DNA from: Candidatus Gastranaerophilales bacterium
GTDB taxonomy: Bacteria; Cyanobacteriota; Vampirovibrionia; Gastranaerophilales; Gastranaerophilaceae
Assembly: GCA_021199975.1 (NCBI GenBank)
Contig: JAJQHF010000093.1
Location: 1 to 14,647, forward strand
Direction of reading: 5' to 3'
DNA: 14,647 nt
Within the stretch, counting starts at the first letter, position 1. Every line of letters starts with the position of its first letter. Below the pieces are notes generated by a model that was not told the DNA's origin, searched no databases, and worked only from the letters and a program-made list of their open reading frames with translations. Below, one piece after another: positions 1 to 8,599 of this stretch. Made by a program: the position numbers and the translations under genes.

Positions 1-2411
1 GCTCTTAAATCATAATCAGTTTTATTTGTTGTTTCATAAGTGTATTTATTTTCATTTGCTTTTAAATGTTTCTCTGTTATTTCTTTTGAAGCTCTTGTAT
101 CAGCCTTCTTTTTTACATATCCTAAAGACATTTCACTTTCATTCTTGCCTTTATACCTTGCAAAGTGTTTTTCATCCTGATTTGGAACTTCTCTTTTTGC
201 TATATCTCTTGCGTGTTCAAGTTCACTTCTTAACACGGCATAAGGGTTTTGTGTGTTTTTATCTATTTGAATATGTATCTCGGGCATAATATCAGCTTCT
301 AAGGCTACATATTCTTCTTTTAATTTTTGTAGTTTAGCCTCCTCCGCTTTGATAGCTTTATCATATGTTTGAGCGTATCTGTTATCATTAAAGTTTTTAT
401 ACTCTTCCTGTGCTATTTTTAACTTCTCTTTTAAACGTTTTAACAAGTCTTGCTTTTGAGAGGATTTAACATCTGATATTGAAGAAGCTTCTTTGATTAT
501 TTTATAGAAATCATCATATAAACCTTCCTGTGCTTTTTCAGGTGCTTTATTAATAATTTCTTCCGCTCTCTTTTCCAAAGTTTCTAAATTATCAATAAGT
601 TTAGGATTTTTTCTTAAATCATCAACAATCTTATTTAAACCTTGTACAGCTTCAATTACTCCTTGTTCATCAGGAGAATTTAAAAGCTGTTTATAAAAAC
701 CTCCTTTATATGAATGTGTAACATATTGAAGCTTAGTTTCTTTATCTTTAAGGTTTTTTAGATTTTCTTTGCTTTGCTTTATTTTAGATGAATCTTCAAG
801 ATGTTTAATTCTGCCTTGCAAAGTTTGTATTTGAAGTTTTTTCTTTGCATTTGTTATTTTTTTCTTTTGTTCTGTTTTTATTAAACCTTTATTTGATTTA
901 TAATCTTTTATTTTCTTTTGGGATTCTTCTATTAAAGCTTTCTTTTCGGCTTTGGTTTTCTTTAAGCTTGCCGTATCTTTCTTACCTTTATTTGTTAAAG
1001 TTGTGGTTTTTCCTTCTGCTCCTTGTATTTTACCGTCTGTCCATTCAAGCTTTATATTATTATTTATATTAAATTTATCTTTATAACTATTTAAAATTCT
1101 GTCTGAAGCTTTTGTATTGACGGTCCTTTTCTCTCCCTTACGTGTCTTTGTTACAGTGATAAGTTCTTCATTATCCGTTAACAATCCTCTTTCTTTCCAA
1201 ACATCTTTAACGGTATTATCCATTAAATTAATACCGTCATTTCCTGTTTGTTTTGAAAGTTCTTCTTCACTTACTTTAGCTGCATCCTGCCACTTTGATA
1301 CTTTAACGGAAAAACTACCATCTTCATTACATATTACTTCATCTCCGTTTTTTACTATATTATAAATATCTAAGACTTTATTTTTATTTGCATTAGTCAT
1401 TAAGCCTGTATCACTTAGATACTTCTCAATATCTTCTATGCCTTCTGCCTGTGCTTTTGCTACGGCTTCTTGAACATCTTGTGCAAGCAGGGAATTATCT
1501 ATAAGTCTTTCTGCTTTAGCACTTTCAGCTTCAACCACTTCTTTAGCGTTTTTAGCTCCTTTAGCTGCTTTCATTTTCTTTAAGCTGTTCCATAAAGGTT
1601 TTCCTACATACTCTAAAGCTAAGTTACCTGTGATACCTGCTATCATACCATCCAGTAGGTGTTTAGCTTTATATTCCAAACCTGATTCATCTTCTTTGGT
1701 TTCAAACCATTGTCTTATAGGATTATCTTCAGGAAGTAAATCTGCAAAATATCCGTCATTTTCTTCAGGTCTTGAAAGTGTAAAATCGGCTACAGCACCT
1801 GTAAGTATACCTTCACCCGCTGTTTTGAGAAATTTTTGACCTTTGGTTAAGGTTTCTTCTGCTGCTTTTTCTCCACCTCTGAAAATTCCTTTAGCAGCTC
1901 CTTTTATAGCATTTTTAATTTTTGTACCTTTTGAAGCTGCTTTAAAGCCTGCTGCTGCTCCTTTTATACCTGCTCCAAATTTACCGAAACCTACAAAACC
2001 TATACCATAACGATAAAGATATTTTAAATTTTCTGCTGCCTGTGTACGGGCTTCATATTGTGTTTCTATTGATTTTGGCTGGAAGAAATGCAAAGCTTCT
2101 GTTCCTACCGCTTTACCTATATCTTTTAAAGTTTCTCCTACACTTAATTTTTCATAGTCTTTCTCAAAGTCAGGAGAAGTATATCCAAACCAATCATCTA
2201 ATTTAGTTGACCAATTATTTTTTCTTTTCTTTATTAATTCTTCTCTTGCTTCAAGTTCAGGGTCTACGTATTTTTTATATTCTTCATCATTAAACATACC
2301 TGAACTTGCATAATCTTCATCAGTCATATTACCAAAAGGATTATCAAGTTCTTCAGGTAATAAACCGTCTAATTTATAGCTTTGAGCTTCTTCATCCCAT
2401 TCTATTGTCAT
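1..2411 (-). CDS. Large internal virion (ejection) protein, T7 gp16-like, partial
   Basis: The gene starts at ATG 2411, behind a strong AAGGAG site 5 bases upstream, and runs off the left edge, so only the first 803 residues are seen. It is the last visible gene of the T7-like order (gp14, gp15, gp16), and this position is the main reason for the call. In T7, gp16 is ejected into the cell and helps form the trans-envelope channel. Residues 130-180 are rich in Gly and Ala and could contact membrane. Residues 226-260 contain an NPIRQWF...ED...LLDGM pattern that I recall from podoviral internal virion and large polyvalent proteins. Residues 450-700 are very Lys/Glu-rich and probably coiled coil. 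An ELEHARD stretch lies near residue 730. I see no lytic transglycosylase domain at the N-terminus, unlike T7 gp16. The role is well supported by synteny, less so by sequence. Confidence 0.75.
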   Translation of the reverse strand, partial: MTIEWDEEAQSYKLDGLLPEELDNPFGNMTDEDYASSGMFNDEEYKKYVDPELEAREELIKKRKNNWSTKLDDWFGYTSPDFEKDYEKLSVGETLKDIGKAVGTEALHFFQPKSIETQYEARTQAAENLKYLYRYGIGFVGFGKFGAGIKGAAAGFKAASKGTKIKNAIKGAAKGIFRGGEKAAEETLTKGQKFLKTAGEGILTGAVADFTLSRPEENDGYFADLLPEDNPIRQWFETKEDESGLEYKAKHLLDGMIAGITGNLALEYVGKPLWNSLKKMKAAKGAKNAKEVVEAESAKAERLIDNSLLAQDVQEAVAKAQAEGIEDIEKYLSDTGLMTNANKNKVLDIYNIVKNGDEVICNEDGSFSVKVSKWQDAAKVSEEELSKQTGNDGINLMDNTVKDVWKERGLLTDNEELITVTKTRKGEKRTVNTKASDRILNSYKDKFNINNNIKLEWTDGKIQGAEGKTTTLTNKGKKDTASLKKTKAEKKALIEESQKKIKDYKSNKGLIKTEQKKKITNAKKKLQIQTLQGRIKHLEDSSKIKQSKENLKNLKDKETKLQYVTHSYKGGFYKQLLNSPDEQGVIEAVQGLNKIVDDLRKNPKLIDNLETLEKRAEEIINKAPEKAQEGLYDDFYKIIKEASSISDVKSSQKQDLLKRLKEKLKIAQEEYKNFNDNRYAQTYDKAIKAEEAKLQKLKEEYVALEADIMPEIHIQIDKNTQNPYAVLRSELEHARDIAKREVPNQDEKHFARYKGKNESEMSLGYVKKKADTRASKEITEKHLKANENKYTYETTNKTDYDLR

Positions 2412-2431
2412 TTATTCTCCTTATGTAAATT

Positions 2432-2457
2432 GTAAGGTGCATAAGAATGCACCCTAC
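2432..2457 (-). other. Intergenic 10-bp RNA hairpin between the gp15- and gp16-like genes
   Basis: On the minus strand the arms GTAGGGTGCA and TGCACCTTAC pair over 10 bp, with one G-U wobble at the fourth pair, and close a 6-base loop. The TAG stop codon of the upstream gp15-like gene lies inside the 5' arm. No T-tract follows, so it is not a standard intrinsic terminator. An RNA-processing or mRNA-stabilising site is possible. The outer six pairs and the loop length match the hairpin at 8508-8533 exactly. Confidence 0.6.
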
Positions 2458-4604
2458 TTTGACATTAATAAATTTTCAACTTCTTTAGCTGTTAATCTTT
2501 GTGTGCCTGATTCATCTATGAACTCACTGTGCAAGTGCGCTCCTGATGACCTGCCTGTATTCCCGCTTTTAGCAAACGGGGTCTGTCTTGTTATTTTTAA
2601 TCCTGCTGCTAATGCCCAATTTAAATGAAAACACTTCATATAAACACTTTCACCTTTTTTATTGGTGATTTTTATCATAGACCATTTACCCATCTCGGGA
2701 TGTGGATTATTACTTGAAGCAATAACCACCCCTGTACAGCCTTCAGGTAAATATAAAGCTGTGTTTTCAGGCATAGCTGTATCTACTCCGTAATGTGGCT
2801 GTACTTTACCTGTTACAGGGTGTTTTCTTCTATAGTTATAACCTGATTTTAGATTAGTTGGTACTTTTCCTCTTGTAAAATCTAAATTATCATAAGCCTT
2901 TTTCTCTGCTTTATCATCATAAGTTGATGTATACCAGTATACATTTTCTCTGCAATATTGAGCTGACATTAAATTGTCAGGACTTTTTATAGGGGCTTTC
3001 TTTACCTGTTTTGCTTCTTCATTACTTCTTGCCTGCTGTATTTTATACTCTGCTAATTGTAATGCCTGCTTCTTTCTTCTGTAAGCTTCCGCTTCTGTTA
3101 TGCTTCCTTCAGTCAAAGCGTTATCAATTGAAGTTACAGCATTTACAAAGTCTTGAGCATCTTGTTTGCTTGCTTTATTAAGCTCTGTATACCAAGGACT
3201 TTTTGCTTTTAAGTTCTGTTTTATTTGATTATTTAAGGTTTTATAAGCATTACTTACCTGTTTTGCTTCTGCTGCTTCTTCTTTCTTTTCTTGAGTTAAG
3301 TATTTAGCTATATAATTGTTTCTGTCTGTTCTGTTTAATTTATCCCAATGATTTAAAATCTTTTCTTCTGATAATTCACCTGCTAAAAAAGCTCTGTCCA
3401 GTTCTGATAAACTGTTTTCATCAGAAGTGATATCTTTTTCATTTAAAGAATTTAATACAGATTTTTTAGTTCGTATTTTTTGTAATATAGGTAAAGTTAC
3501 ATCAACTCCGTATTGAGATGTGATTTCATTTAAACCCTGCATTAATTCATCAACGGGTTTATCTTGATTTTGGATATAATAAGCTAATGCAGCTTTTTCG
3601 GCTTTATCTTGATTTCTTTTATCTTGATAAATTTCATTTTCATATTCCATTCTCTCTTCTGCCGTTGATTGCCTTTTAGCTGTTAAATAACCTTGTCTTA
3701 CGTCATATTCAAAGTTAGGGGCAATTTCTGATAATTTCTTACCGTTTACTTCAACTTCACTTAAAACCTTGAAATAAGAAGCTAAATCCATTGTACTGTT
3801 TGGGTCTGAACCTATTTGCTGCGGTAAGATACTGCCTATTTTATAAACAACTTCATCTATTATATCATCCTGTGTTAAACCTGCTTCACTGCTGAATTGT
3901 ACTATATTTTGAATACCTTCTTTTAAAGCTGTATATTGCTCTTGTTTCGGTGTATGATAAATAATATTTCTTAAATCGGTTAAGCCTGTTGAAACTGTTT
4001 TGTTTATGGTCTGCTGTTTTAAATATTTGGCATTATTTACAAGGTAATTTGCCCTGTGCTGATTTACAGCCGTATTCATATTTTCAAGAATTGCTGCCAC
4101 CTGCCTTGTTTCAAGTCCTGAATTTTGCATTAATTCTCTTGTGGCTGTTATTTTATCATTCATATATTTATCATATTCAGATTCAGTCATTTTATAATAT
4201 TCAGGGTTTGAGTTTAAATCAGAATAAAATTTTTCTCCATAGTCTTTAGCTGCAAGTTTTTTATAGCTTTCTTTATAAAAACCTCTCATAAAAACATTTC
4301 GTTTTTCTTCAGGCATTTCTTTTAAAGCTTCATTAAAATCGTGTAATTGCTTGCCTTGCCTATTATCATTCATAATAGCTTCCATCATATTTTCATCAGC
4401 TATTTTTTGAAGTGTTCCTGATTTATTAAAATCTATAATCCCCTGCCCTAACTTCCTCAAGCTTTGACCTAATAAAGCTGCTTGATTATCTTCATCAAGT
4501 TTATACTTTATCTCTTTATTAACAACCTTTGTTTCAGGTGTTATACTTGTTAAGCCTTGAGTGCCGTTAGGAACTATTCTGTTATTATTGTTTTGATACG
4601 GCAT
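2454..4604 (-). CDS. Internal virion protein, T7 gp15-like, with C-terminal M23 metallopeptidase domain
   Basis: A 716-residue protein, close to T7 gp15 (747), in the gp15 position. The body (about residues 1-580) is hydrophilic, helical and Lys/Glu/Gln-rich, as expected for a tube-forming ejection protein. The C-terminal 130 residues carry an M23 (lysostaphin-type) zinc endopeptidase pattern. It has HYGVD (His 604, Asp 608), a conserved His near 660 in CFHL, and HLH (His 690/692). M23 enzymes cut peptide cross-links in peptidoglycan, so this domain probably opens the cell wall locally during DNA ejection. I chose ATG 4604, directly after the gp14-like stop and behind GGGAAGAG. The in-frame ATG at 4625 would add 7 residues overlapping the upstream gene and is less well placed. 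The M23 call rests on visible ligand motifs; the ejection role rests on synteny. Confidence 0.85.
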   Translation of the reverse strand: MPYQNNNNRIVPNGTQGLTSITPETKVVNKEIKYKLDEDNQAALLGQSLRKLGQGIIDFNKSGTLQKIADENMMEAIMNDNRQGKQLHDFNEALKEMPEEKRNVFMRGFYKESYKKLAAKDYGEKFYSDLNSNPEYYKMTESEYDKYMNDKITATRELMQNSGLETRQVAAILENMNTAVNQHRANYLVNNAKYLKQQTINKTVSTGLTDLRNIIYHTPKQEQYTALKEGIQNIVQFSSEAGLTQDDIIDEVVYKIGSILPQQIGSDPNSTMDLASYFKVLSEVEVNGKKLSEIAPNFEYDVRQGYLTAKRQSTAEERMEYENEIYQDKRNQDKAEKAALAYYIQNQDKPVDELMQGLNEITSQYGVDVTLPILQKIRTKKSVLNSLNEKDITSDENSLSELDRAFLAGELSEEKILNHWDKLNRTDRNNYIAKYLTQEKKEEAAEAKQVSNAYKTLNNQIKQNLKAKSPWYTELNKASKQDAQDFVNAVTSIDNALTEGSITEAEAYRRKKQALQLAEYKIQQARSNEEAKQVKKAPIKSPDNLMSAQYCRENVYWYTSTYDDKAEKKAYDNLDFTRGKVPTNLKSGYNYRRKHPVTGKVQPHYGVDTAMPENTALYLPEGCTGVVIASSNNPHPEMGKWSMIKITNKKGESVYMKCFHLNWALAAGLKITRQTPFAKSGNTGRSSGAHLHSEFIDESGTQRLTAKEVENLLMSK

Positions 4605-4605
4605 T

Positions 4606-5151
4606 TTATTTACTCTTCCCTGCAAACTGTGAAACTACACTTGCTGTAGGAGGTGAACTTAGTAAACTTCCTACACCTGATAATAATGTGCTTGCCGTTG
4701 TGTTTGTATAGCCCGATAATCCGTACAAGCTGCTTAAAGCACTTGTTCTTAAGCTATCTAAGTTATCGTTATATTGAAGTCCTTTATTTCTTAAATTTCT
4801 TTCGGTCAAGTAGTTGCTTATTGCACTTGCTCTGTCATAACCTGCAAATAAGCTGTCTAAGCTGCTGCCTTCAACTCCTGAACTTGCTGCACTTGCCTGT
4901 GCTGCTGCTTTTGATTGAAGGTTTGCTAAATATGCTTGATGATTTTCTTGATTTGCTTGTTCCATTTCTTCACTATAAGCATTGTTTAAAGCTCTTGACT
5001 GGTATCTGTAGTTATCAAGTGTTGAATTGACTTGATTTTGTACATAAGTTCTGTATGACTTAGCACTCTGCATACTACCATAAGCACTTGCTGCCGTGCC
5101 TAAGGCTTGTGTTGCTACACTTGCTACATTTAATCCTGTTGTTGAACACAT
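4606..5151 (-). CDS. Internal virion protein, T7 gp14-like
   Basis: 181 residues, close to T7 gp14 (196), in the gp14 position between the gp13- and gp15-like genes. The N-terminus (MCSTTGLNV...) is an Ala/Gly/Ser-rich, mildly hydrophobic helix. It is followed by Gln/Asn/Ala-rich helical sequence (residues 30-100) with an AAAQASAASSGVEGSSLD turn, and a Ser/Leu/Gly-rich tail. gp14-type proteins are stored in the capsid core and inserted into the outer membrane on infection, and the composition suits that role. The start ATG has an AAAGG site about 9 bases upstream and follows the gp13-like stop by 5 bases. The N-terminus resembles that of the gp7.3-like protein at 12937-13230. The assignment rests on position, size and composition. 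Confidence 0.78.
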   Translation of the reverse strand: MCSTTGLNVASVATQALGTAASAYGSMQSAKSYRTYVQNQVNSTLDNYRYQSRALNNAYSEEMEQANQENHQAYLANLQSKAAAQASAASSGVEGSSLDSLFAGYDRASAISNYLTERNLRNKGLQYNDNLDSLRTSALSSLYGLSGYTNTTASTLLSGVGSLLSSPPTASVVSQFAGKSK

Positions 5152-5156
5152 ATTTT

Positions 5157-5615
5157 TTACCTTTTCTTTTTATAAAAATAATAAAAATAATGATTATTTA
5201 TTTCTGTAGGGTAATACTCTGCTACTGTAAAGCCTAAACTTTTCAGATAAGTTATATGAGATTTATTACCGCTGTAAACTATATTTTGTAAATTTCTATC
5301 TTTTGTTAGTTCGTTTACTAACTTCCTACCTTCTTTCACAAAGGCAACGGGGATTTTATCACAATCCCTGCTGCCTAGAAACCATATTATACTTGAATTA
5401 TTTATATCTTTTTTACTGTAACCATACATCCCTGCTATTTTACCATCTACAAGAACAGTGAAACATCTTTCACCTTTTCTTATTCCTTCTTTTAAAGAAT
5501 ATAAAGGAGTTTCTCCTAAGGCTTCAAGTTCTTCTTTATCCTCTTCCCTTAAATTTTTAGCTAAGGAATATATATCAGAAAATTTTGATTGTCTTATTTG
5601 TAACCTATTTACCAC
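5157..5615 (-). CDS. T7 gp13-like protein, GNAT acetyltransferase fold
   Basis: 152 residues lying between tail tubular protein B and the gp14-like gene, exactly where T7 gene 13 lies. The region around residues 105-145 (NIVYSGNKSHITYLKSLGF) matches the T7 gp13 pattern 'N.V..GN.SHI.FLK..G' as I remember it, and it also resembles the C-terminal GNAT motif N....YLK.LGF. I do not see a convincing acetyl-CoA-binding Q/R-x-x-G-x-G/A loop, so catalytic activity is doubtful. In T7, gp13 affects virion assembly and infectivity but is not a major virion component. The reading frame begins at GTG 5615, overlapping the end of the upstream gene by 11 bases, with TAGGAG about 12 bases upstream. No ATG is available nearby, so GTG is the best start. 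Confidence 0.75.
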   Translation of the reverse strand: MVNRLQIRQSKFSDIYSLAKNLREEDKEELEALGETPLYSLKEGIRKGERCFTVLVDGKIAGMYGYSKKDINNSSIIWFLGSRDCDKIPVAFVKEGRKLVNELTKDRNLQNIVYSGNKSHITYLKSLGFTVAEYYPTEINNHYFYYFYKKKR

Positions 5616-7917
5616 GATATGTAAAATCTCCTAACCATTCTAATGCTATAAAGCAGCTTGGCATATATCCGTCATTTTCTATCTTGATTGTTATATCTTC
5701 ATTCTTTGATATTACAGGAATTAAAAATGTTCCTGAAGAAATAGGAAGTTTTCCTATAGTGGAGGATTTATGACCTTCTATCTTACCCGTAAACTTAAAC
5801 GTTGAAGTTATTTGAGTTGTGTATTCAGGAGTTACTGTTACTTTAAAATAACCTGTATCGGCATAAGATAAATTGATATCTCTCAACATCAAGATACCTT
5901 CCTGAACTTTTAAGCCACCGTTTTGTGTTTGAGTTCTTACATAAATCGTAGGCAATTGCCATAAGCTGTTATATGTATTGCCTGCTATTAAATCTGTATA
6001 TTGACCTGATACAGTTACCGTGTTATCTTCTATTGTTTTAGTTAAAGGAAAGCCATCAGGTTTTATTACTTTAAAATTATCGCTCTCAATTTCATAAGGC
6101 ATTGTAAAAGTTGTAGTGTTTTTATCTTCATCATAAGTTGTATCGGTTATATAAACTTTCCTGTCTAAATATAAAAGATGTTCTAAATTTTCTTCCGTGA
6201 GTTTAGGAGTTAAATTTATTTTCTCTAAATAAATACCGTCTGAATATTGAACAGTTAAATACAATAAATGTTTATTAAAATCAATATTTAATATTTTTGC
6301 ATTCTCAAAAGTCCACTTATGCCAAGCACTCTGTACTTTACTTTCATTTGAAAAATAAAAATTATAAACATAAATGCTATCAAGTTCATCTGTAGATACT
6401 GCTAATATTACGTTATTTGCACTGCTACCTGCTAGTTTATAAATGTTTGCAGGTACATAAGACGGTACTTGTTCTGTTATTTCTCTTGAATCAATTGTAT
6501 ATGATGTAGTTACATAAGTTTCCATTATCCTTGTAAATGAACCGTTTTCAAATAAGAAATATCCATAAGCCCCTGTTATTATAGGTTTACAGTATCTTGA
6601 ACATTGATATTCCGATACTAAATCTATTGATACTGTTGAATTAGTAAAGCTGTCACCACCTGATAAATTAAATTGAGAAGTTTCACTAAATAACAATAAA
6701 CTTTCATTAAATGGTAGAGAATGCTTTAGTAAAACCATTTTAGAATTTGAACCTACATCTATAGGGTCTGTATCTAATTCAGTCTGTACGCTGTGTTTAA
6801 AGAAACTGAAAATATCTTCCGTATCGGAAAAAGTTATCCTATCTGTTGATACAAAACCTAATCTTGATTTATAGGTTAACACTTCCTGAATTGTATTTCC
6901 TATAAATGAAGGTGTTGCTGCTGTATCTTCATCGCCTGCTTTTCTTTCAGTCCAATCTATTTCATCTAATGTGAATGTGCCGTCCGACTCTCTTATTAAA
7001 GCGTGTGGCATTGTTTCAGGGTCTATTTTATAAGGAATATCAGGGCTGCAAGTTTCTACCCAAGAACCGCTGCCAAAGTCACTGCCATCTGATGTCTGAA
7101 ATTCTACATAATAATCATCTACTACAGTAGTACCATCTCCTATAATCTTTAAAATAAAACCGTTTGGAGCTGTAGCTGGTAAATCATTTAAACAGCTTGT
7201 TTCAGTATAAAAAGCAAATAAGTTTCTATCACCATTACTATCAGAAGCTTGAATTGTAAAACTTTCATTTGCTGTATTGGTTAATAAAATTGTACTACCT
7301 GTTCTTTCAACACTGAAGTTACTTAAAGCACTTAATTTAGAGGCTATAGAGCTTGCTATTTCATTTGTTTTTATTTCATCAGCTTCACTTGATGATGTTG
7401 TTAAACTTGCTGCTGTTGAACCGTTTATGGTTATTTGATAGTCCATTGAATAGTCACCTTGTTTTACAAAAATAATTGCACTATAAGGATATGGATTTGT
7501 TTTTGTTTCTTCCAGCAGGGCTGTTGTTTTTGTTTTATTTAAAATAAATGTATAATCTGCTATAGTTACTGCATATAAATCTTTCAAAGGCTGTGAACTT
7601 TTTATATAATCACTTGAACTGTTTAAAACATAAACCTCTTGTTTATTGCCCTCTAAATCATATACTTTTATACCCTCACCAGTTAACATTACCTGATATT
7701 CTTCATCCTCTTTAATTATTGTGTGTATATAAGGATGCACAGATAAAGTATCATTTACTTTTGCTATATATTCTAAAGGAGGACGTCTTTTTAAACCTTC
7801 TATAGGGTCTAACCATTGATTTAACAGTTCTTTTGATTGATTAGGATAAATTAATCTGTCTGTCTGCTGTGATACTCCGCCAATGAAATTACTTATTACA
7901 TCTCTCTGTAATGGCAT
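5605..7917 (-). CDS. Tail tubular protein B (nozzle), T7 gp12-like
   Basis: 770 residues (T7 gp12 has 794). The N-terminus NFIGGVSQQTDRL...Q...LNQWLDPIEGLKRRPPLEYI is a clear hallmark of this family. The middle has the typical features of the family, including QEVLTYKSRLGFVSTDRITFSDTEDIFSFF and the later LVSEYQCSR region. The protein forms the hexameric nozzle at the tip of the short tail, below the gp11 ring, and anchors the tail fibres. The ATG overlaps the stop of the gp11-like gene in a TAATG arrangement (1-base overlap), so translation is probably coupled. The 3' end overlaps the start of the gp13-like gene. Intact and full length. Confidence 0.95.
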   Translation of the reverse strand: MPLQRDVISNFIGGVSQQTDRLIYPNQSKELLNQWLDPIEGLKRRPPLEYIAKVNDTLSVHPYIHTIIKEDEEYQVMLTGEGIKVYDLEGNKQEVYVLNSSSDYIKSSQPLKDLYAVTIADYTFILNKTKTTALLEETKTNPYPYSAIIFVKQGDYSMDYQITINGSTAASLTTSSSEADEIKTNEIASSIASKLSALSNFSVERTGSTILLTNTANESFTIQASDSNGDRNLFAFYTETSCLNDLPATAPNGFILKIIGDGTTVVDDYYVEFQTSDGSDFGSGSWVETCSPDIPYKIDPETMPHALIRESDGTFTLDEIDWTERKAGDEDTAATPSFIGNTIQEVLTYKSRLGFVSTDRITFSDTEDIFSFFKHSVQTELDTDPIDVGSNSKMVLLKHSLPFNESLLLFSETSQFNLSGGDSFTNSTVSIDLVSEYQCSRYCKPIITGAYGYFLFENGSFTRIMETYVTTSYTIDSREITEQVPSYVPANIYKLAGSSANNVILAVSTDELDSIYVYNFYFSNESKVQSAWHKWTFENAKILNIDFNKHLLYLTVQYSDGIYLEKINLTPKLTEENLEHLLYLDRKVYITDTTYDEDKNTTTFTMPYEIESDNFKVIKPDGFPLTKTIEDNTVTVSGQYTDLIAGNTYNSLWQLPTIYVRTQTQNGGLKVQEGILMLRDINLSYADTGYFKVTVTPEYTTQITSTFKFTGKIEGHKSSTIGKLPISSGTFLIPVISKNEDITIKIENDGYMPSCFIALEWLGDFTYRGK

Positions 7918-8480
7918 TAGATATCACCTCTTATTATTCTTGTCCGCATTTCGGGTATGATTGTATAATTCCCTGTTTCAAGTTCATACCCTAATAAATC
8001 CGTATAAGCTTCCTGTACATCTTCTTTTGTATATATACAGGCTGTTTCACTGCCTAAGGCTCTTTTACAAAATTTATATGCACTGCTCATTTTTATATAT
8101 GTCTTGAAATTTTCAGGTAATTTATCAAAACTGAAATTCCATATTATTTTCACTTTTAATGGGTCTGTTATTTCATATGTATGCTCTTTTTTATCATAAA
8201 GTTTACTATCTCTTGTAACATATCTGTTTCTATAAAGTTGCGGGAATTGTACAAGCAGCATATCATCCGTTATTGATATATGATTATTTACATCAGGATT
8301 TAACTGGTAATTATAATCTGTGTTAAAATCCCATCCTTCAAGAAGAACTCTTTTACATTCTTCTTTTAATATATTCTCCGCCATCATTGTAAAGTAGCTC
8401 TTTGTACCCTCCAATGTGTTTATGGGGGATTGTCCTACGCAAGAGAGCATTGTATTTATTGCTTCAAGTTCCGTTGTCAT
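7917..8480 (-). CDS. Tail tubular protein A (adaptor), T7 gp11-like
   Basis: 187 residues (T7 gp11 has 196). The start, with L.AINTMLSCVGQSPINTLEG, then ILKEECKRVLLEGWDFNTDYNYQLNPD and an Ile-rich ITDDMLLVQFP strand, follows the family pattern closely. The protein forms the dodecameric adaptor ring between portal and nozzle. The ATG is preceded by AAAGGG at 6 bases. The gene follows the capsid gene after a 119-base gap holding two hairpins (8508-8533 and 8561-8580). It is therefore the first gene beyond the probable terminator and may be expressed at a lower level than the capsid. Confidence 0.92.
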   Translation of the reverse strand: MTTELEAINTMLSCVGQSPINTLEGTKSYFTMMAENILKEECKRVLLEGWDFNTDYNYQLNPDVNNHISITDDMLLVQFPQLYRNRYVTRDSKLYDKKEHTYEITDPLKVKIIWNFSFDKLPENFKTYIKMSSAYKFCKRALGSETACIYTKEDVQEAYTDLLGYELETGNYTIIPEMRTRIIRGDI

Positions 8481-8500
8481 AGTTTCCCTTTCATTATTTT

Positions 8501-8533
8501 GAAAACAGTAAGGGAAGTTTTACCTTCCCCTAC
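8501..8533 (-). terminator. Intrinsic terminator after the capsid gene, T7 T-phi position
   Basis: On the minus strand the arms GTAGGGGAAG and CTTCCCTTAC form a 10-bp stem (one G-U) closing a 6-base loop, and TGTTTTC follows at once. It lies 66 bases beyond the capsid stop and before the gp11-like gene. This is the place where T7 carries its late terminator T-phi, which limits transcription of tail genes relative to capsid. The T-tract is short, so partial read-through is likely. Confidence 0.68.
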
Positions 8534-8560
8534 CGCTTGTGATTGTTTATTTATTTTACC

Positions 8561-8580
8561 CTTGATGACCCCTCATCAAG
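8561..8580 (-). other. Perfect 8-bp inverted repeat between capsid and gp11-like genes
   Basis: The sequence reads CTTGATGA, a CCCC loop (GGGG on the transcribed strand), then TCATCAAG, a perfect 8-bp hairpin. It lies 19 bases beyond the capsid stop and is followed by no T-run. It could protect the capsid mRNA 3' end, act as an RNA-processing site, or work together with the terminator at 8508-8533. Function is inferred from position only. Confidence 0.5.
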
Positions 8581-8599
8581 CTCAACTTTAAATTTATTC

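Noticed and set aside
1..5151. Several plus-strand open frames (for example 845-1072, 3989-4249, 4653-5030)
   Set aside because: They are Leu/Phe/Tyr-rich antisense shadows of the minus-strand virion genes and have no ribosome binding sites.
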